Of a DNA stretch of 64,000 nt, positions 25,168 to 40,100 are shown in pieces. Under the pieces are notes generated by a model. The model worked only from the letters and a program-made list of their open reading frames with translations. It had not been told where the DNA came from and ran no database searches. A program made the translations under genes and the position numbers. The DNA is from Apostichopus japonicus (lineage: Eukaryota; Echinodermata; Holothuroidea; Aspidochirotida; Stichopodidae), in contig NC_092562.1 of the NCBI RefSeq assembly GCF_037975245.1, forward strand, positions 9,217,001 through 9,281,000, read 5' to 3'. Within the stretch, counting starts at the first letter, position 1; the number at the start of each line of letters is the position of its first letter.

Positions 25168-28100
25168 CTGGGGAGTGAGAAGAGAAGAGGAGGGTAACAA
25201 AATGTTTATGTCCCGCTCTGGAAACCGTGACTTGTCGTGGGTAAGAAATTGGAACAGAACGATTCAAAGCAGTTTGTTCTGTTCATGTCGTGAGGTAGGC
25301 ATCAAATAAGTCTACACAAACCGTTACCACCAGAAACAGAGACATTCATGTCAAAATGATACAAACTTCAGATCTGACAAATGCCTTAGTTCAGCAGTCT
25401 TCCTGACATAAATGTCTTGAAAAGGTTTGGAGATTTTCAGCTATGTTTAACCACTGTTTAACCAGCCTGTATAACCACAATTGACCTCGAGTCTGAATAA
25501 ACCTGTTCTCTACTTGCACTTACTTGCCATGTAATGAAGACTAGTTTAACACAGATGCCTTTAAATCACAGTTAGACTGTCATGAAATTTATGTGAATAG
25601 TATAAAGGCAAGTTCTCTACCTTTTGGAATATTTCAGCAGATGAAGGAAGTGCAGAACGTGCAAGAGTCAAGACGAATATTTCCCAAATAGTTACTTTTA
25701 CAGGTGTTGTGTCTGCTGATTGGCTAATAGTACACACTCCAGAGGGAGGGGGAGGGGGAAGGGGGCGGGGAAAGGTGAGTGGTTGGTGGAAAAGTTGAAA
25801 TACTTACGATGCTGCTCTTGACAGAATCAATGAAGTACGGGTCCGGCAGGTTTTTCTTGACCCGTTGGTGATACATGATGAAGACTATTAGGCTCACCAC
25901 TAGTACAAGAAGGGCAACTGAGGCTAGACTGATCAGGGCAAATGTATTCCAAGTAGCTAAAAAATTAAAAGAGAGGACAAATTCAACCATAATTTGGGTA
26001 TGCCAGACACAAACTGATATTTAGTAAAGTTCCATTGGGCATCTATAACACAATATCCCCCTTCCCCTTACCCTGCCTTCTACCTCTCCCACCATATATA
26101 CCTTAACAGCAACAAACCAGCTGTGTTGCATTTGGTCTGAGATCTATTGCTTCAAAACCAGAGATATGAAACTAAAGACACGATCAAAGATGATTTCAAT
26201 CATAGTTGGCTCATGAATGAGCAGTACATCATATTTCACTCATATTAAGTTCATGAATGAGTAATGTAAGATTCTAAATCCCATCTTCAGAATGTCGTCT
26301 CCAAGGCAATTTTCCACCTTACCATAGACACGAGCAAAACGGAAATATTGATTTAAGTCCTTTTTGACATTTTGAAATTACATATGTTCATTCAACCTTT
26401 TTGGTGCACATTTTTCTTACAAGACTTACTATCAACTAGCTTCTCCCCCCCCCCTTTTTTTTTAAACCACAGTTGACTAAAAGATGAGGCATTTAATGAA
26501 TGGGGGAAGAGCAACAGTGGATAAATTACCACTCATAACTTACTTAAAGCTGCACAGAGTTCTTGACCTTTCACCTGAGCAGGTTCACTGTCGTACATGA
26601 CTGTATCGTTCTGTGTGACAGCGATAACTGAAAAGTCGTAGACATTCTCGTTGCCCATGCCACAATCAACGTGAACAGTGGCAGACTTGTTCTGGAAGGT
26701 GTCGTAATTCTCCCAGCGGTTACTCGAGGACTTGCGATAGCGGACCCTGTAAAACTTGATGGGTCCGTTAGGATGTTCCGGCGCGTCCCAAGTGAGAACT
26801 ACTTTGTCGTCGTGTACCTCTGGAATGGCTATATTCATCGGGTGCGACGCACCTGCAATGAAATGAGTGAGTGTAGCTAGAAGCCAGCTGTCCGCAAAAA
26901 TTAGGCTCATGAGGCCAGGGTCTTCCATGAGGACAGACTCACAACCTAGCAGACCCCCCCCCCCCCCATCCCTCAGAACCTGATGCTCAGAATGCATGAA
27001 AAGCTCGCTTGGACTTTGGAATCGGTGTTAAAAAAGAAAACAAAATTTAATTCGTCTCTGTCAGCTAAGCTCTAGAAACGGTAAATCCTGCGTCCCACCG
27101 ATACGTTTTGGCGGCCCACTTTTGGGGTCATGTAACAGAGTTTGCTGACTGTCTGCTAAGGTATTATAGCCAACAGTTTAAATGCAACCAATTACGTAAA
27201 GATACGAACGGAATTCATGCAAAACTTAAAACGATGATACAGTGAAGATAAATGTAGAAGAGAATCGTTAGTAGTTGAAAGCTGGGTTTGGTTTTTGATA
27301 TTTTTAACACACTTTGCCATTATCCATATGTATACTATACCAATTCTCATTTACAATTGCCATTTTTTAAACTATAACTTTTCAATTTTTTTTCCTTCTG
27401 ATATTACCAGAAGTTTCCACTGAAACATTCACATTGTCCATTCAAAAATTAAATATTACAAATTATTAAAGAACAATAATTATATAAAACTTTTTTTTTT
27501 AAATTAATAGAAAAAAGGAAAGGAAAGGAAAAGAAAAGTAATGAAAGCGTTTCAAGTTTGCCTGTCAACTTACTGCTAATAGGTGTGTGGAACTTGTGAG
27601 GCCCGACGTGATTGCCACATGCCCAGATTGCTGCCTGCGTACATGCCCTGACACTGACCTCGACATCCGTGTCGCCGTAGACCTCCAGCAAGGCAGATGT
27701 ACCGTACACGGAAACACTGCTGGTCTTGCACTGTGTACAGGTGACCTGATATTGATCTAGTGCACCGTTCATATTTAAAGGAGCATCCCAGGCAGCTAAG
27801 ATGAATGAGCTGTTCACACTACTAACAATCAGGTTACCAGGTGGACCGGCAGCTGTGAAAATACAACAACAAACCAGAAAGCCAAATATTAATGGGATAT
27901 TCCAGTGGCAGGGGATGTGTAATTAAGTTATCTTTGAAGAGAAACACATTTCCACACTGTTAGCTGCAAACACAATCTCAAACTCATGATCTGGGTAGAT
28001 TCAAGGAAACTTTGACTGGCTGAAACCTCCCCTTCTCCAGATATGAGATTGTCCATCCTTCTTAAAGCTTAGCAACTGATTTCACATGATGCATTAAGTC

Positions 28101-31100
28101 TACCAACTTTACTCATTCAGAAATATTGAATAAGAAACACGTGAATGACAAACATCAGCATTGAGCAGAGAGCAAACACAAAGGAAGATGCAACAGGAAA
28201 AGAAAGATGATCCCAACAGGTACACAAAGAATGATCCAACACGAACACAAAGGATGATCCAACACAAACACAAAGAATGACAATACATTATACTGTTAAG
28301 AACCACCGTCCTATATCATTGGCTAACATAAAGTGGCCAAAGTGTGAGTGAATGGTACAGCTATTAGAACAAATGATACTACCCAGGGTCTTCCCTTGAA
28401 CCAAAAGGACCCCCCCCCCACACATGCATGGCATATACAGTTATAAGAAGTTATAAGAACATAAGATACTACCCAGAGTCTTCCCTTGGACCAAAAGGAC
28501 CCCCCCATCCCACCCCTCCATGGTTGATTTTGCATGTATTTAAAGAAGAACAGACTTACTACTCTGGGCTGTCTTGGCCACTTTTGGGATAGAGTAAGGG
28601 CCAACTTCTCCTGCTACAGCTGCTATGGCGAGCTGGTAATATGTGTATGGTCTCAGGCCCCCTAGAGTGCATTTAATTAATTCGTCAGCAGAATGCAAAG
28701 TGCAGTTGAAATATTTGACTGAATCTGAAAGAAGGAAAGAAACAGAGAAAAAAAAATTAATATCAAAGAATCTTTACTTCAGGAGCGTATTTAATCAGGC
28801 TCATCCAAACTCAGATCATTTTCATCACAAACTACCAAAAGGAGGTCAACCAGGAGCAACCTGAGGTTTATTCAACCAATCAGAGGATTCCTTTGTTCTG
28901 TCTGACCTTCCATCTACTGTGAAACATTCCTTGATGGAGCAAGATATCTTGCAACCAATGAAGATTTTGAGAACACTTAGCAAAAAACAGACAAAAAGAC
29001 TATTATTAGTTTGAAAAGGTTGTCAGCATCACCCACAAATATGCTGTGGACCTCTATTATTATTATACTATATTACTATACCATATTACTCCAGTAAGTG
29101 AGTCAAAGTAGGTCGTCTCTGATGTCATTGGGGAGGGGGGGAGGGGGTAGGGGATTTTCAATAGCTACACGAACCATTTTATGATGTTTTTGTTTATCTA
29201 ACCTTTGACACCTGGTACATTTGGAATGATTGCTTAGCTGTGTATGTTCCCTGTATTTAGAATTTCATCTAAAATGCAATGTGAATGAAGTTTTTATGTT
29301 CCTCCGTGTATAAGTGATTAAAATATTATGAAAAGGAAAAACAGACATTTTCGGCTCAATTTCCGCCATGACATCATCAAATCTGCCACTGGGAGAGGAA
29401 TTTTCAACTTATCACAAAATTTCCAGCACTTCAGAGAGAAACATTCTCAGCAAAGGTTTCACACAATAACAGCATTCATTACGCTGTTGCCAGATGTAAC
29501 CACAAAAATATCACCAAATTAGGAAATCCAAATGACTGCCTCAAACGACATGCTATGAGGATTTCGTTTTGACCTAAAGATGCAGAACATTTCCAACATA
29601 TCTGTTACTAAGCCATCAAATTCAGCCACAGGAATATATCCTTACTAAACAACACCTTACTTAATGCAGTAACTTAAAAGCAGCATTTTTCGTTTTGTCA
29701 CTGTTTTCCACTTTTTGAAAAGTCCATCAAGTTTTTTACATATATCAATCACAAAACAGAAACTATGATATAAGCCAAGTTTTTTACTTGCCAAAAGTGT
29801 TAATTGGCAAGTAATTCAGGACATTTGCAGATCATGAGAAAAGTGTCCTCAGACAAATTACACATTTAATATTAATCCCATGCAGTTCCCCCAACCCACT
29901 AGTTTGAATTCAACCAATCAGAGATGCAGGTTTAGTAATAGCCATTGCTAAAAAAAGATTCAAAACGTCCAGTTGGTACAACCAGCGAGCTGGTACTCTA
30001 ACAACTCCCTGGTACAACTCCCATAGACAATCTACACAAATCAAGCATGGTGTTGTTTTACGTATTGGTCAATGACGTTCGTAGCTTTTAAATATTCATG
30101 TTATGGGCGAGGTTTATTTGGATCCCAACGGAAAATATCTTTGAGAAAAACAAAGTTGAAAGTTGTAAATTTTTCGACTTTTATGCCACCATTTGAAGTA
30201 AAGTTTGAATAGATAAGGTAGTTATGTATGTCGTTATGGCATCGTGGAATTAGTGAGGTTGAGAAAAACCGTAGAAAAGGACGCAAAATGCTGCTTTAAA
30301 GAATGAGATCTGCTTGTGTCATAAACAGGATTATCTAAGTTTACCTTGTTCAGACAGACAGTTCTGGTCCATCTGCTCTTGGTGACAGTATCTGATTACA
30401 TAGCGTATAATGTTTCCATTGTGGTCACCGGGAGGTTGCCTCCATTGCATTGAGAGGGCGTCTCCAGATGGTTCCGGACTGATGGAGAAACCGGCAGGAG
30501 GGTTCTCTGGGGCTGCAAACAAGAAAAAAAGAAATAATGATAGTAAAAATAATTGAACATTTTCATCTTCTTCACTTAAGTATCAAGCCCTACCTCCATC
30601 CCTCTTACCATCCTCACCTCCTCCTCCTCCCAGCCCCCCCCCCCCCCCCGAGCATTACCGCTCTTTACTTTCTTGACAACAGTTCTTCTCTCTGTTACTT
30701 ACAGCAATAGCCACATGGGTGCAAGACATACTTTGCCATGATTTCCAAAAGTAATAGGATGGGGGGGGGGTTTCAAAATTTCCCTTGACTGATTAAGGTA
30801 AGGGGAATGAACCTCCATAGAGAGGCCAGAGGCAGTTAATGGATTTATGAAGGAAGGGGTGCAGCACCTGAGGGTCAATGAATCCAAACACAAGTTAGCC
30901 ATCAAATGGTGTATTCTGAGGCACATTTTGACTAAACTCTGTCTCTATTAATAGCTCTCCAAACAAGGTTGTTCTAATACTTTGTATGAGGCTGTAAAAA
31001 GGGCAGGGGGAGATTGCACACCTGTAGCAGTGATCAAATTTCCCCCCAAATCTGACTTAATTGATTATATTTGCTAGAATCCATCTGATGTACTACTCAC

Positions 31101-34100
31101 CCCCCTGTAGCGTTACTCCCTCTACTCTGGCCTCATCACCGCAAGCCGCTCTCCCTGCCCTCACTGCACATACTGAGAATATGTAATCCTCATAAGTCTC
31201 TAAACCGGTCACTGTAAAGCTGAAGTGATCTTCACCAATCATCTTTGTCACTTCACCTGAGTGGGACCTGGAAGAGAGGTCATCGACAAAAAACTGAGAC
31301 TACAAAGATAGAAAACTTCATAAAACATGACAATTTGCCCAAATTTATCAACCGTTTAACTGACACACTACTTTACTGTCGAATCAGGGGGTTAATACAA
31401 CACTGTAGGACACGAGACATAATAATACACCAATTTAATCGCGAAGACCGCAATTGGTGATAGAACGTTGTATTTTAAGAAGACCGGTAAGTATTAAGAA
31501 ATAATTCACACCAGGTGGTGACATTGTACCATGGCTGAAAATGGAACTATACATACAGTCTATGCATGAACCAGACAGGAGCCCAAATTAGTGAGTCAGA
31601 TGGTTGCCAAGTTCTAGGTCTTCATATAGCTTGCAGAACTTGGAGAAATTTAGTAAGCATACTTTGAATAATGACTTCGCCCCAATTTTAATATGACAAT
31701 GACAAAAGATTGATTTTGGTTCTTAAGCAGTGTTGTGTGTCCCATGCCAACATTATGTTACGTTACAAACTGTCCTTTTAGCATCACAATTGCCGCCACC
31801 ACAAAGTATATTATTTTATATTCTCTAACGACAAAAGTAAACAAAGTTATGAATAGAGGAATATATTATAAATTAATGCGTTGGTGGTTCTGTGATGTCA
31901 TTACTGAGAACTAGAAAAGTGATAGGGGGAAATGCTTCACATGTTTACAGCAACTCAATTTTTCCTTAATATAACCACCATGTTTCTTGTTCTCGTTTGA
32001 CCGTTCGTGGTTTATCACTTTTCTTTATGAAAAAAACCATAAAGGAAACTCACTGACTCCTTGGTCCATGTTCATGCTTTTTCCACCACTCAACTTTGAA
32101 CTTTTCAATAATGCCATTGGGTTCATCTGGGTCATCCCAAGAAAAAGTGCCAGCAGTGGAGTTATACGGATGCCATTGCAAATCTTTTGGGATCCCAGGT
32201 ACTAGGAAGAAGGATAAAAAAGAAGAAAAAAGAAGAAGACATAAAGCACTATGTATTGATCTGATCATGATCAATCGGGTCAAAATATTTCGAAATATTT
32301 GAAAATATATTCTCAATATGTTCGTTCTGCAAAAGAAGTTCTTAAAACTGAGAGAAATCAGAAACCTATGAACCTTGAAGAAAAGTTTGTTCAAAGATGT
32401 CCATCTTGGTTTCCTATAGTAATGGAAACCATGAAGATACAGGCCAATAGCTAGTTATTCTCACCTGTTGCCCATTGAGTTTCTGAAAACAACATTGTTG
32501 CCTCAGTCCCTCAAGTGGTGAGTTCTACACAAATTACAATAAACTACACCTGTTGTTACCTGTTTGCCATTTTTGTAACTTATCTTCGGTCTTATTCTTA
32601 CATCACATCTCCAAGATCTACTAAATATATGATATTTGCTCTTTAAAAGATGTGTCTCTGGCCTATTTTGTGTGTGTGGAGGGTATGGGGTCGGGGGCAG
32701 GGTCAAAGGGATAACATGATTAGATTAGGTCTACTGAAAATACGGAATTTGCTTTTGCAATTTCTTTGCCCCACCCCCAAATGTCTCTGGCTCACCTTTA
32801 CAATTCTTTTGTTTGTTTGGGGTGGGGGAGCCAAAGGGGCTACATGATGTCAATTTTTAGCACACAGATAAAAAAGGAGGTACTATTGAAATGGAATTAG
32901 ACTACAAACTAGACTTTCCTGGGAACTTATTAATTGATGCTTATTAAATTCTTACCTCCGGTTTTGTTTGCCACTGTTATCGTAGTTGCTGTGGCGTTCC
33001 CTAGTTCATTTCCCGGTGTCACAGTTATATCGTAGCTGACAAAGTTGCTGATGGCTGCAAGGAGAACAGATTATAAAAATGTGCATGTTCACACCCTTAA
33101 ATCACAATCCCCTCACCCCACCCATCCCCCCAACCCAACAAACATTCTTTTACATCCTCTGTATCGACAGAAACATATTTTGAGAGGAGAGAAAATTATA
33201 TTAACATACATTGGGAGGTTACGACGCATTTTTCAAGCCAAAACGGATTATGGGCAACATTATCACTGAAATGACAGTTTCCAGTTACTAACCCTTAAAG
33301 GGAGTGAGAACGGATGAATTTGCACAATTCATCGTTTCTAGTGATCACACGAACCATCATAAATTGTTTTATTTTATATGTCAGTACCAGTTACAGAGTT
33401 ACCCCCTCAACACCCCCCCCCCCCCCTTCCCTGTTTTCCTGCAATTTCAGTGCTTGATGGTGGACCAACAGATGCTTGTCAACACAGCTTTCACCAATAA
33501 ATTCCTTGGATGGAGGATCTTAAAAAGTTGGTAATATTTGACTGTCACTTGATCTAAGTAATTTGTAGTTGCTGGCACCCAATGGTTAGTATACTTCACA
33601 CTGAATGTTTGCTTTCTCATAAATTTTGGGCATCACTTTGGCAAGGGACGTTGACACCAAGGGGCTTGTTCCCCACACCATATTTGATTCGTTTTGCGTT
33701 GACTTAGCCTAGGCGGTTCACATGGCATTATCCAAAGGATGATGCAGTCTGCCGATGACTACGGGGCCAATCGAATTGAAGAAGTTTTTAACAAGTATGT
33801 ATGGACAGTACTAGCAAATAAATTGTATACTCACATTGAAAGGTATATGCAATGTGTGAAGTTTTATCTGATCTAATTACTTGCTGCATCTGCTTGTCAT
33901 ATAAATCCACATAGTAGAAAAAATTGTCGGCCCCTTCTTGGTGAGTAGTAAGCCCCTGGTTGTGAGAAACAAAGAAAAAGATACAAAGGATCATACTAAA
34001 GAAGTTGATGAAAAAAAGTAATGGAATAGTCAAAATTGATTATGATTGACTGTGATGACTATCTTGCTACTGGACCCTCCTCCTGTCTCTATTGTCCTCT

Positions 34101-37100
34101 CCTTGCTTCTGATTGGCTAGGATCTCCAGTTTGACATTTGTTGGGGCTGTCACTAAACCATTATTGAACTTCTGATCTGGGTCTTGTCCATTGTACATGA
34201 CCTACATTACACTCTCACTACCTGTTGCTAAAAGTTTCAAAACTTTTGAGTGATGATGGCAAACTACTAAACCAAATGATCCAAGACTTGTTGGTTTGCT
34301 TATTAAAAGCATTGTGAGGTCACTTCACTATTAATCCACTTTTCCTTTTCAATCTCGGTCATTCTTCAATTGTGACTTAAAGGATTGCAGTGGAAATGGT
34401 CTCACACCATCTCCAATATTTTTTAAGGAATTTTGACTTAAGATATGGAAAATTTGGAAAGAACCACACTACCCTGCATGTCATTGCCAATTAGCTTGCT
34501 AAGTCATTTAAGTTACAGAGTTAGCATGGAGAGATATTAATCAAACAAAAATCTATCACTGACAGGGAATATCATCTAACAACTTGTGAAAGAGTCAAGT
34601 AATATCCGGCCACCACACAAGATGCAAACCGGCGACCTGAAGACTACGAAGCTGAAAAGAATTGGCAATGATATGTAGAAGCGTGAGCATGATTCAATTC
34701 TTACCATATCCTCTCATCTACTCCTAAGCACCCTTACAAAGATCAGTCCCACATCTGAGTAGCATCTCCATGTGCAATCAAAATCAACTCAGTTTATATA
34801 CTGCAAAATGGAGCCATCGTGTTACCTCTGAAAGTGAACTAACTTTCAAAGCATTTCAAAACCAAGGAAAGAATAAGAAATGAACTGCGCTGGGACAACA
34901 GAGGAGTACTGATGTAACTAGTTACCATGTCAGAAAACAACAGGGCAGTTAAGACTGGTAACAGCCCGAGGGGCACTTCTGCGAGTTAAACAATGAGCTT
35001 AACCGGCTCGAGTGAGATTTAAAAGAGATTAAAACGTTGAAGTTGGAAAGAAAACTCGACAACGTACCGTCCAACTAATTGTCACTGTCCTGCTGTACTT
35101 ATTTGAATGCTGCTCACCCTCTTCCGATATGACTTGTGTGACAGAACCGGTGGGTACTGTAAGAGAAACATCAAAGCCAACATGAAAATCATATTTTGAT
35201 CAGAATCTTCAAATACTATTATAGTACCTGCCTCGGTCAACTCACATTAAATGAGTAGATTAAGGCCTCATTTTCTCTGCACCTAAAACTAATCTTGTTA
35301 GCAGTTGAAAGTTTTTCCTGTCATTAGAAATCTGTAAGAGTGACAACTTGAGGCAAAACAATTTTTGGTAATGTCACATGCTGTCCAATTAATTAAAACA
35401 GGAATAGATGTGAGTCACATTTCCATATAATTTGCAGTTTTTAAGAAAATGTTCCTAACAACAAAATATTTAATTTACAAGTCACAGCTGCTTAATACAC
35501 ACACCAACAAGTCAGTTATACAATGCAACTCAACCAGAATGCCAATTGGCTCGGTCGCTGCCACAGACTGCATGACAACATACAATAGTCAATACAGCAG
35601 CACACAAGCTTTTTTAAGTGTAGCCCATTACTTAAAGTAATCACCAATGTTCTTTCATTAATATAGACCTACATTACATCAAATAGCTAATCCATGGCTA
35701 ATCCATTAGATCTTCCCTTTAAATGAGATATCGTGTTTACCAGAGAGCCTCATGCACACACACAAAAACACACACGGTCACCATGATTGCAAGGGCTACA
35801 ATTTACACTGAATCCAGGAGCGAATTAATCTAAAAGCTTCTGAACAGATCTAAAGAAAAGATTTCTAACAAAACCCTTTAGATAAAATTGATGGAATTAA
35901 CAACACTATCAAGCAGGAAACAGTGATAAAACAAACAGATCAAACAATGTTCAAATATCTTAAGCCCTTCAATGGAAAAGCTATTATGATGCAAACAAGC
36001 AGAAAAAAAATTCAAAGAATTTACTTGATCCAAGAGTCTTGAATACTGTTTTGGCTGACCAGTCGCTCCAGTTATCTACAAAGGGTTTGGATCTCACACG
36101 GACTTCGTAGTAAGTGTTTGGAAACAGATCCACCAGTGTGTGGCTAAGATCGTTACCGATTGTGTCCGTTTGCTGCGAGGGACAAAAATGGGAAAGATAT
36201 CAACTTATCTGAAATAAATGTTTTCCGGTGAAATGGGGAAAATCACCAGGCTTATTATGATGAAAAATACAAATAGACAGGAAAGAAAAGCATGTGAACC
36301 AAAATTCTGGCTCGATAAACCTCTGAAGACAACAATGCAACATCCTCTTACATAGCATATGTAAAGAAAAGTTATTGATGGTTTATGGAAGCTAATTATT
36401 TTTCTTAGGATAAAAGTTCAGTTGTTATTTGTGTGTGTGTGTGAATTTTATTTTAGATTTTGTTTTCTTGTATTGGTTAGTTAATGCCAAAAAAAAAAAA
36501 AATCCCAGTAAAACATATATATTCAACAATCGGGGGGAAAAGTGTTTTTAAGTATTTTACTTCTTTTTTTCTCCCTTTCCATGCATTGGTTATGTTGTAT
36601 TAACGTTTATGTATATGAACTGTACAAATATTTTTTTCACCTTTATACAGTATATCCTTGCATTATTTTGTACCTGTACTTAAAATTTATGATGGAAATA
36701 AAAATGTTTCATTCATTTCAGTCATTCATTTCATTTCATTCATTCATTTCATTCATTCATTCATATGACCATGTATAGACTATACACAAGTATATCTAGA
36801 AAATCTTGTAATGATCGTACATCAGGATAGCTGGTATAGCTTTTACAGTACAAAGCCCAAGTAACCTAACATTTTACCCGCTTGAAATGCAATAATTGCA
36901 ATTATCACGCTCAGTTCCTTTTGTCTAGGAATGTGATTATCTCTGTTAAATTATCTCTGATAAACTTTATCTGAGAGCCCGTTCCACGTTATGAACGGAG
37001 TTAAGTCTATTCATATCCGCAGGTAAGAAATCAATTGCTGTAATCCCTAGTTATATGCTATTCATCTAGTCACCAAAGAAATTTGATAGTCCGGGTGAAT

Positions 37101-40100
37101 TACAAAATCAGATATAAAAGTTCCAAATGGTCGGCACTGACAATCCAAAATGAAAATTAGTAACTCATAATGTACTATCAAACAATAGGAAAAAACAAAG
37201 GCCTTGTTTTAATTCAGTCAACATCATGCCATTTGATGACAAGAGTGTGACGATGTGGCCTTGTGTTACAACTTCCTTCAGAACTGTATGGTATGGCTGC
37301 AGTACAATCCAGCATACTGCTATGTACTAAAAGTAATGTCACTAATTTAGTAATGTTACCAAACAATAAAGTTTTATGTGCATGACATGTAGAAGATTCC
37401 AGTTCAACTTTTCCGACAGCTTATAGTTTTTGTCAATGGTACACGGTAGCCAATCAGATGCTGCGATTGAATGGTACGAAGCTGACAGAACTTAGATTGT
37501 CTCTTTCATTGGCTTGAATATCCAAAGCAAGTTCAGTTGAAAAAGTTGCGACATAAGAAAAAGGGGTGATAAAAGGGGGTTGACCATTCTGTCGAGTAAA
37601 ATATTCTTTCACCGCTTCCTGCGAAGACAATATAGGACGGGGCAAGACATAAAGCATTGTACATATTTGACCAAACAAAGTGTAGTAGGCAACATGATGG
37701 ATATTGCTCAATGATTTGCTTTGTGTCATTTTTTATTTTTCATTTTTTTCCATTTATGTATTGGGCCGGTTCGACTATATCCTAACTGTAACAAACCCGC
37801 TCATATGGTTTGTTTTCTACTAACCGAGTGACTTTGTTGCCGACAAGCCAACTTAGCCTTCCCTGTTGTCACCGTATGTTTACCACACTTTGGTCTGAGG
37901 ATATTTAATTCAGTTCATTGTAAGTAGACTATGTCTTGGCAAGAACAGCTTGGAAAACAACCGGTGGTAATTGTCAATGACAATTATTATTTATTTATTT
38001 TGTTGTTGTTTTATGTGTGTATTTTTACCTTTCATAGTTGTAATTAAATTCAGCAAGCAAGAATGTATAAATGGTGTTATATATCGATTTGTGTACTTCT
38101 ATTGTGACATTTATAAATGCAAAGAAACGCAACGATTGCGATCCTTTAGCATTGCCAGCAGCACTTGAGCCACTTAATGTGCGCTGATCTTGTTATGCTA
38201 CTGAATTTGTCACTCTCACAGAGGGACTTTGATAGGCCTCATGTTGACTATGGGAAGGCTGACAGACACTACTAGGCTTACCCAATCTTCATCTCCAGTG
38301 ATGGTATATGATATCTCATACTCATTCAAGGTGTTAAGGTCACTAGGTGTCTCAACGTAGTAGGGTGGCGGACCACCTGACAGATGGGCGCTGCTGGCTG
38401 TAATAGACGTTGCAATTAAGTTGTCTACTGGCAATGGTTTTACTGCAGGAGAGAGAAGGCACTAAGTATTTAGTATGGACATTTTCAAGGAAATTAGGCA
38501 CTTGTTTGAGAAGTAGACGGGTCATCGACAGAGTTTCTCTGGTCATCCAAAGACAATCTTGTTTACCTTTAAGCAGTGTCTGTAGTTACTGAAAAGTATA
38601 TGAACTTTATTTGGCAATATTATTTAATTACCATGAAATCTTGAATTTGATTTCAAAAAGCTGATTTTGGTTGTCCGAACAGTAAGTTGAACATCTTGAA
38701 CAACTGGACGACCCAATAAAACTTTGCCCTGTAATACCTTACTTTGTGTGGGGAGACGAATACTTTCTGTGCTGCATCTAACAGTGTTTATTCGACTCGT
38801 CAGGATGAGTTAGCCCACAAAGATCTCTTAGTTAAGATCAAGGGGTATGTGAATAGTCGATTAGATAGCTTAGATTAGAAGCTGTAAACAAAAGCAGCTA
38901 TTCCCTAAATACAGTAGGGTTCACTGCAGCATGGTTTGCTGTCATTTTAATGCTATACTGTATATGACTTAAAGCAGCATTTTGCATCCTTTTCTATGGT
39001 TTTTCTCAACCTCACTGATTCCACGATGCCATAATGACATACATAACTAGCTTATCTATTCAAATCTTACTTCAAATGGTGGCATAAAAGTCGAAAAATT
39101 TACAACTTTCAACTTTGTTTTTCTTGAAGATATTTTCCGTTTGGATCCAAGTAAACCCCGCCCATCATATGAATATTTAAAAGCTACGAACGTCATTGGC
39201 CAATATGTAATACAACACCATGCTTGATTTGTGTAGACTGTCTATGGCAGTTGTACCAGGGAGCTGTTAAGAGTCCAGCTCGCTGGTTGTCACCAACTCG
39301 ACTTTTGAATCTATTTTTAGCAACGGCTCATAACTAAACCTGCATCTCTAATTGGTTGAATTCAAACTAGTGGGTTGGGGGAACTGTATGCGATTAATAT
39401 TAAATGTGTAATTTGTCGGAGGACACTTTTTTCATTATCTGCAAATGTCCTTACTTACTCGCCAATTAACGCTTTTGGCAGGGAAAAAACTTGGCTAATA
39501 TCTTAGTTTGCTGTTTTGTGATTGATATATATGTAAAAAACTTGATGGACTTGTCAAAAAAGTGGAAAACGGTGACAAAACGCAAACTGCTGACTTCAGT
39601 CATACCTTCATTAAATAAATTGAATGTAGTCTCTGTGGTAGAGCTTCCAACAGGGTTGGACACTTTGACACTGACTCGGACTTCATAGTGCTGTCTCCAG
39701 TCTCCACACATCTTCATATAACCTTCTGGGACACCGGGAGTAGGCAAATTCTCACAGTCCCTCATTAGTCTGGTGCCGATGTTGTCAAAACTGGAGTGAA
39801 AAGCAAAATGTAGTAGTTTAATTTTGAATGCCAGTAGCAAGAGAATAACTCTGCTTATCAACCATGCTGAGTACAGTACACATTTACAGATAGCATGGAT
39901 TTCTCATCTTTTAAATTTTTATTAAATATTTAAAGAAATTTAAATTAAACTTTTAAATTACTAAAAATTAAAAAAAATTAAATTAAACTTATAAATTACT
40001 TCATGTAGGAATGCTGATCTAACAATTATCCTTCCAATCATTCAAGAAAGAAGGCCAGAGGATGCTGAATACTTAAAAACCAGAGCAATTTGTAGACCAG

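Noticed and set aside
24544-25197. 217-codon plus-strand open frame
   Set aside because: Lies entirely antisense to the receptor tail exon and exists because that exon is GC-rich; no domain, no start context, no splice support.
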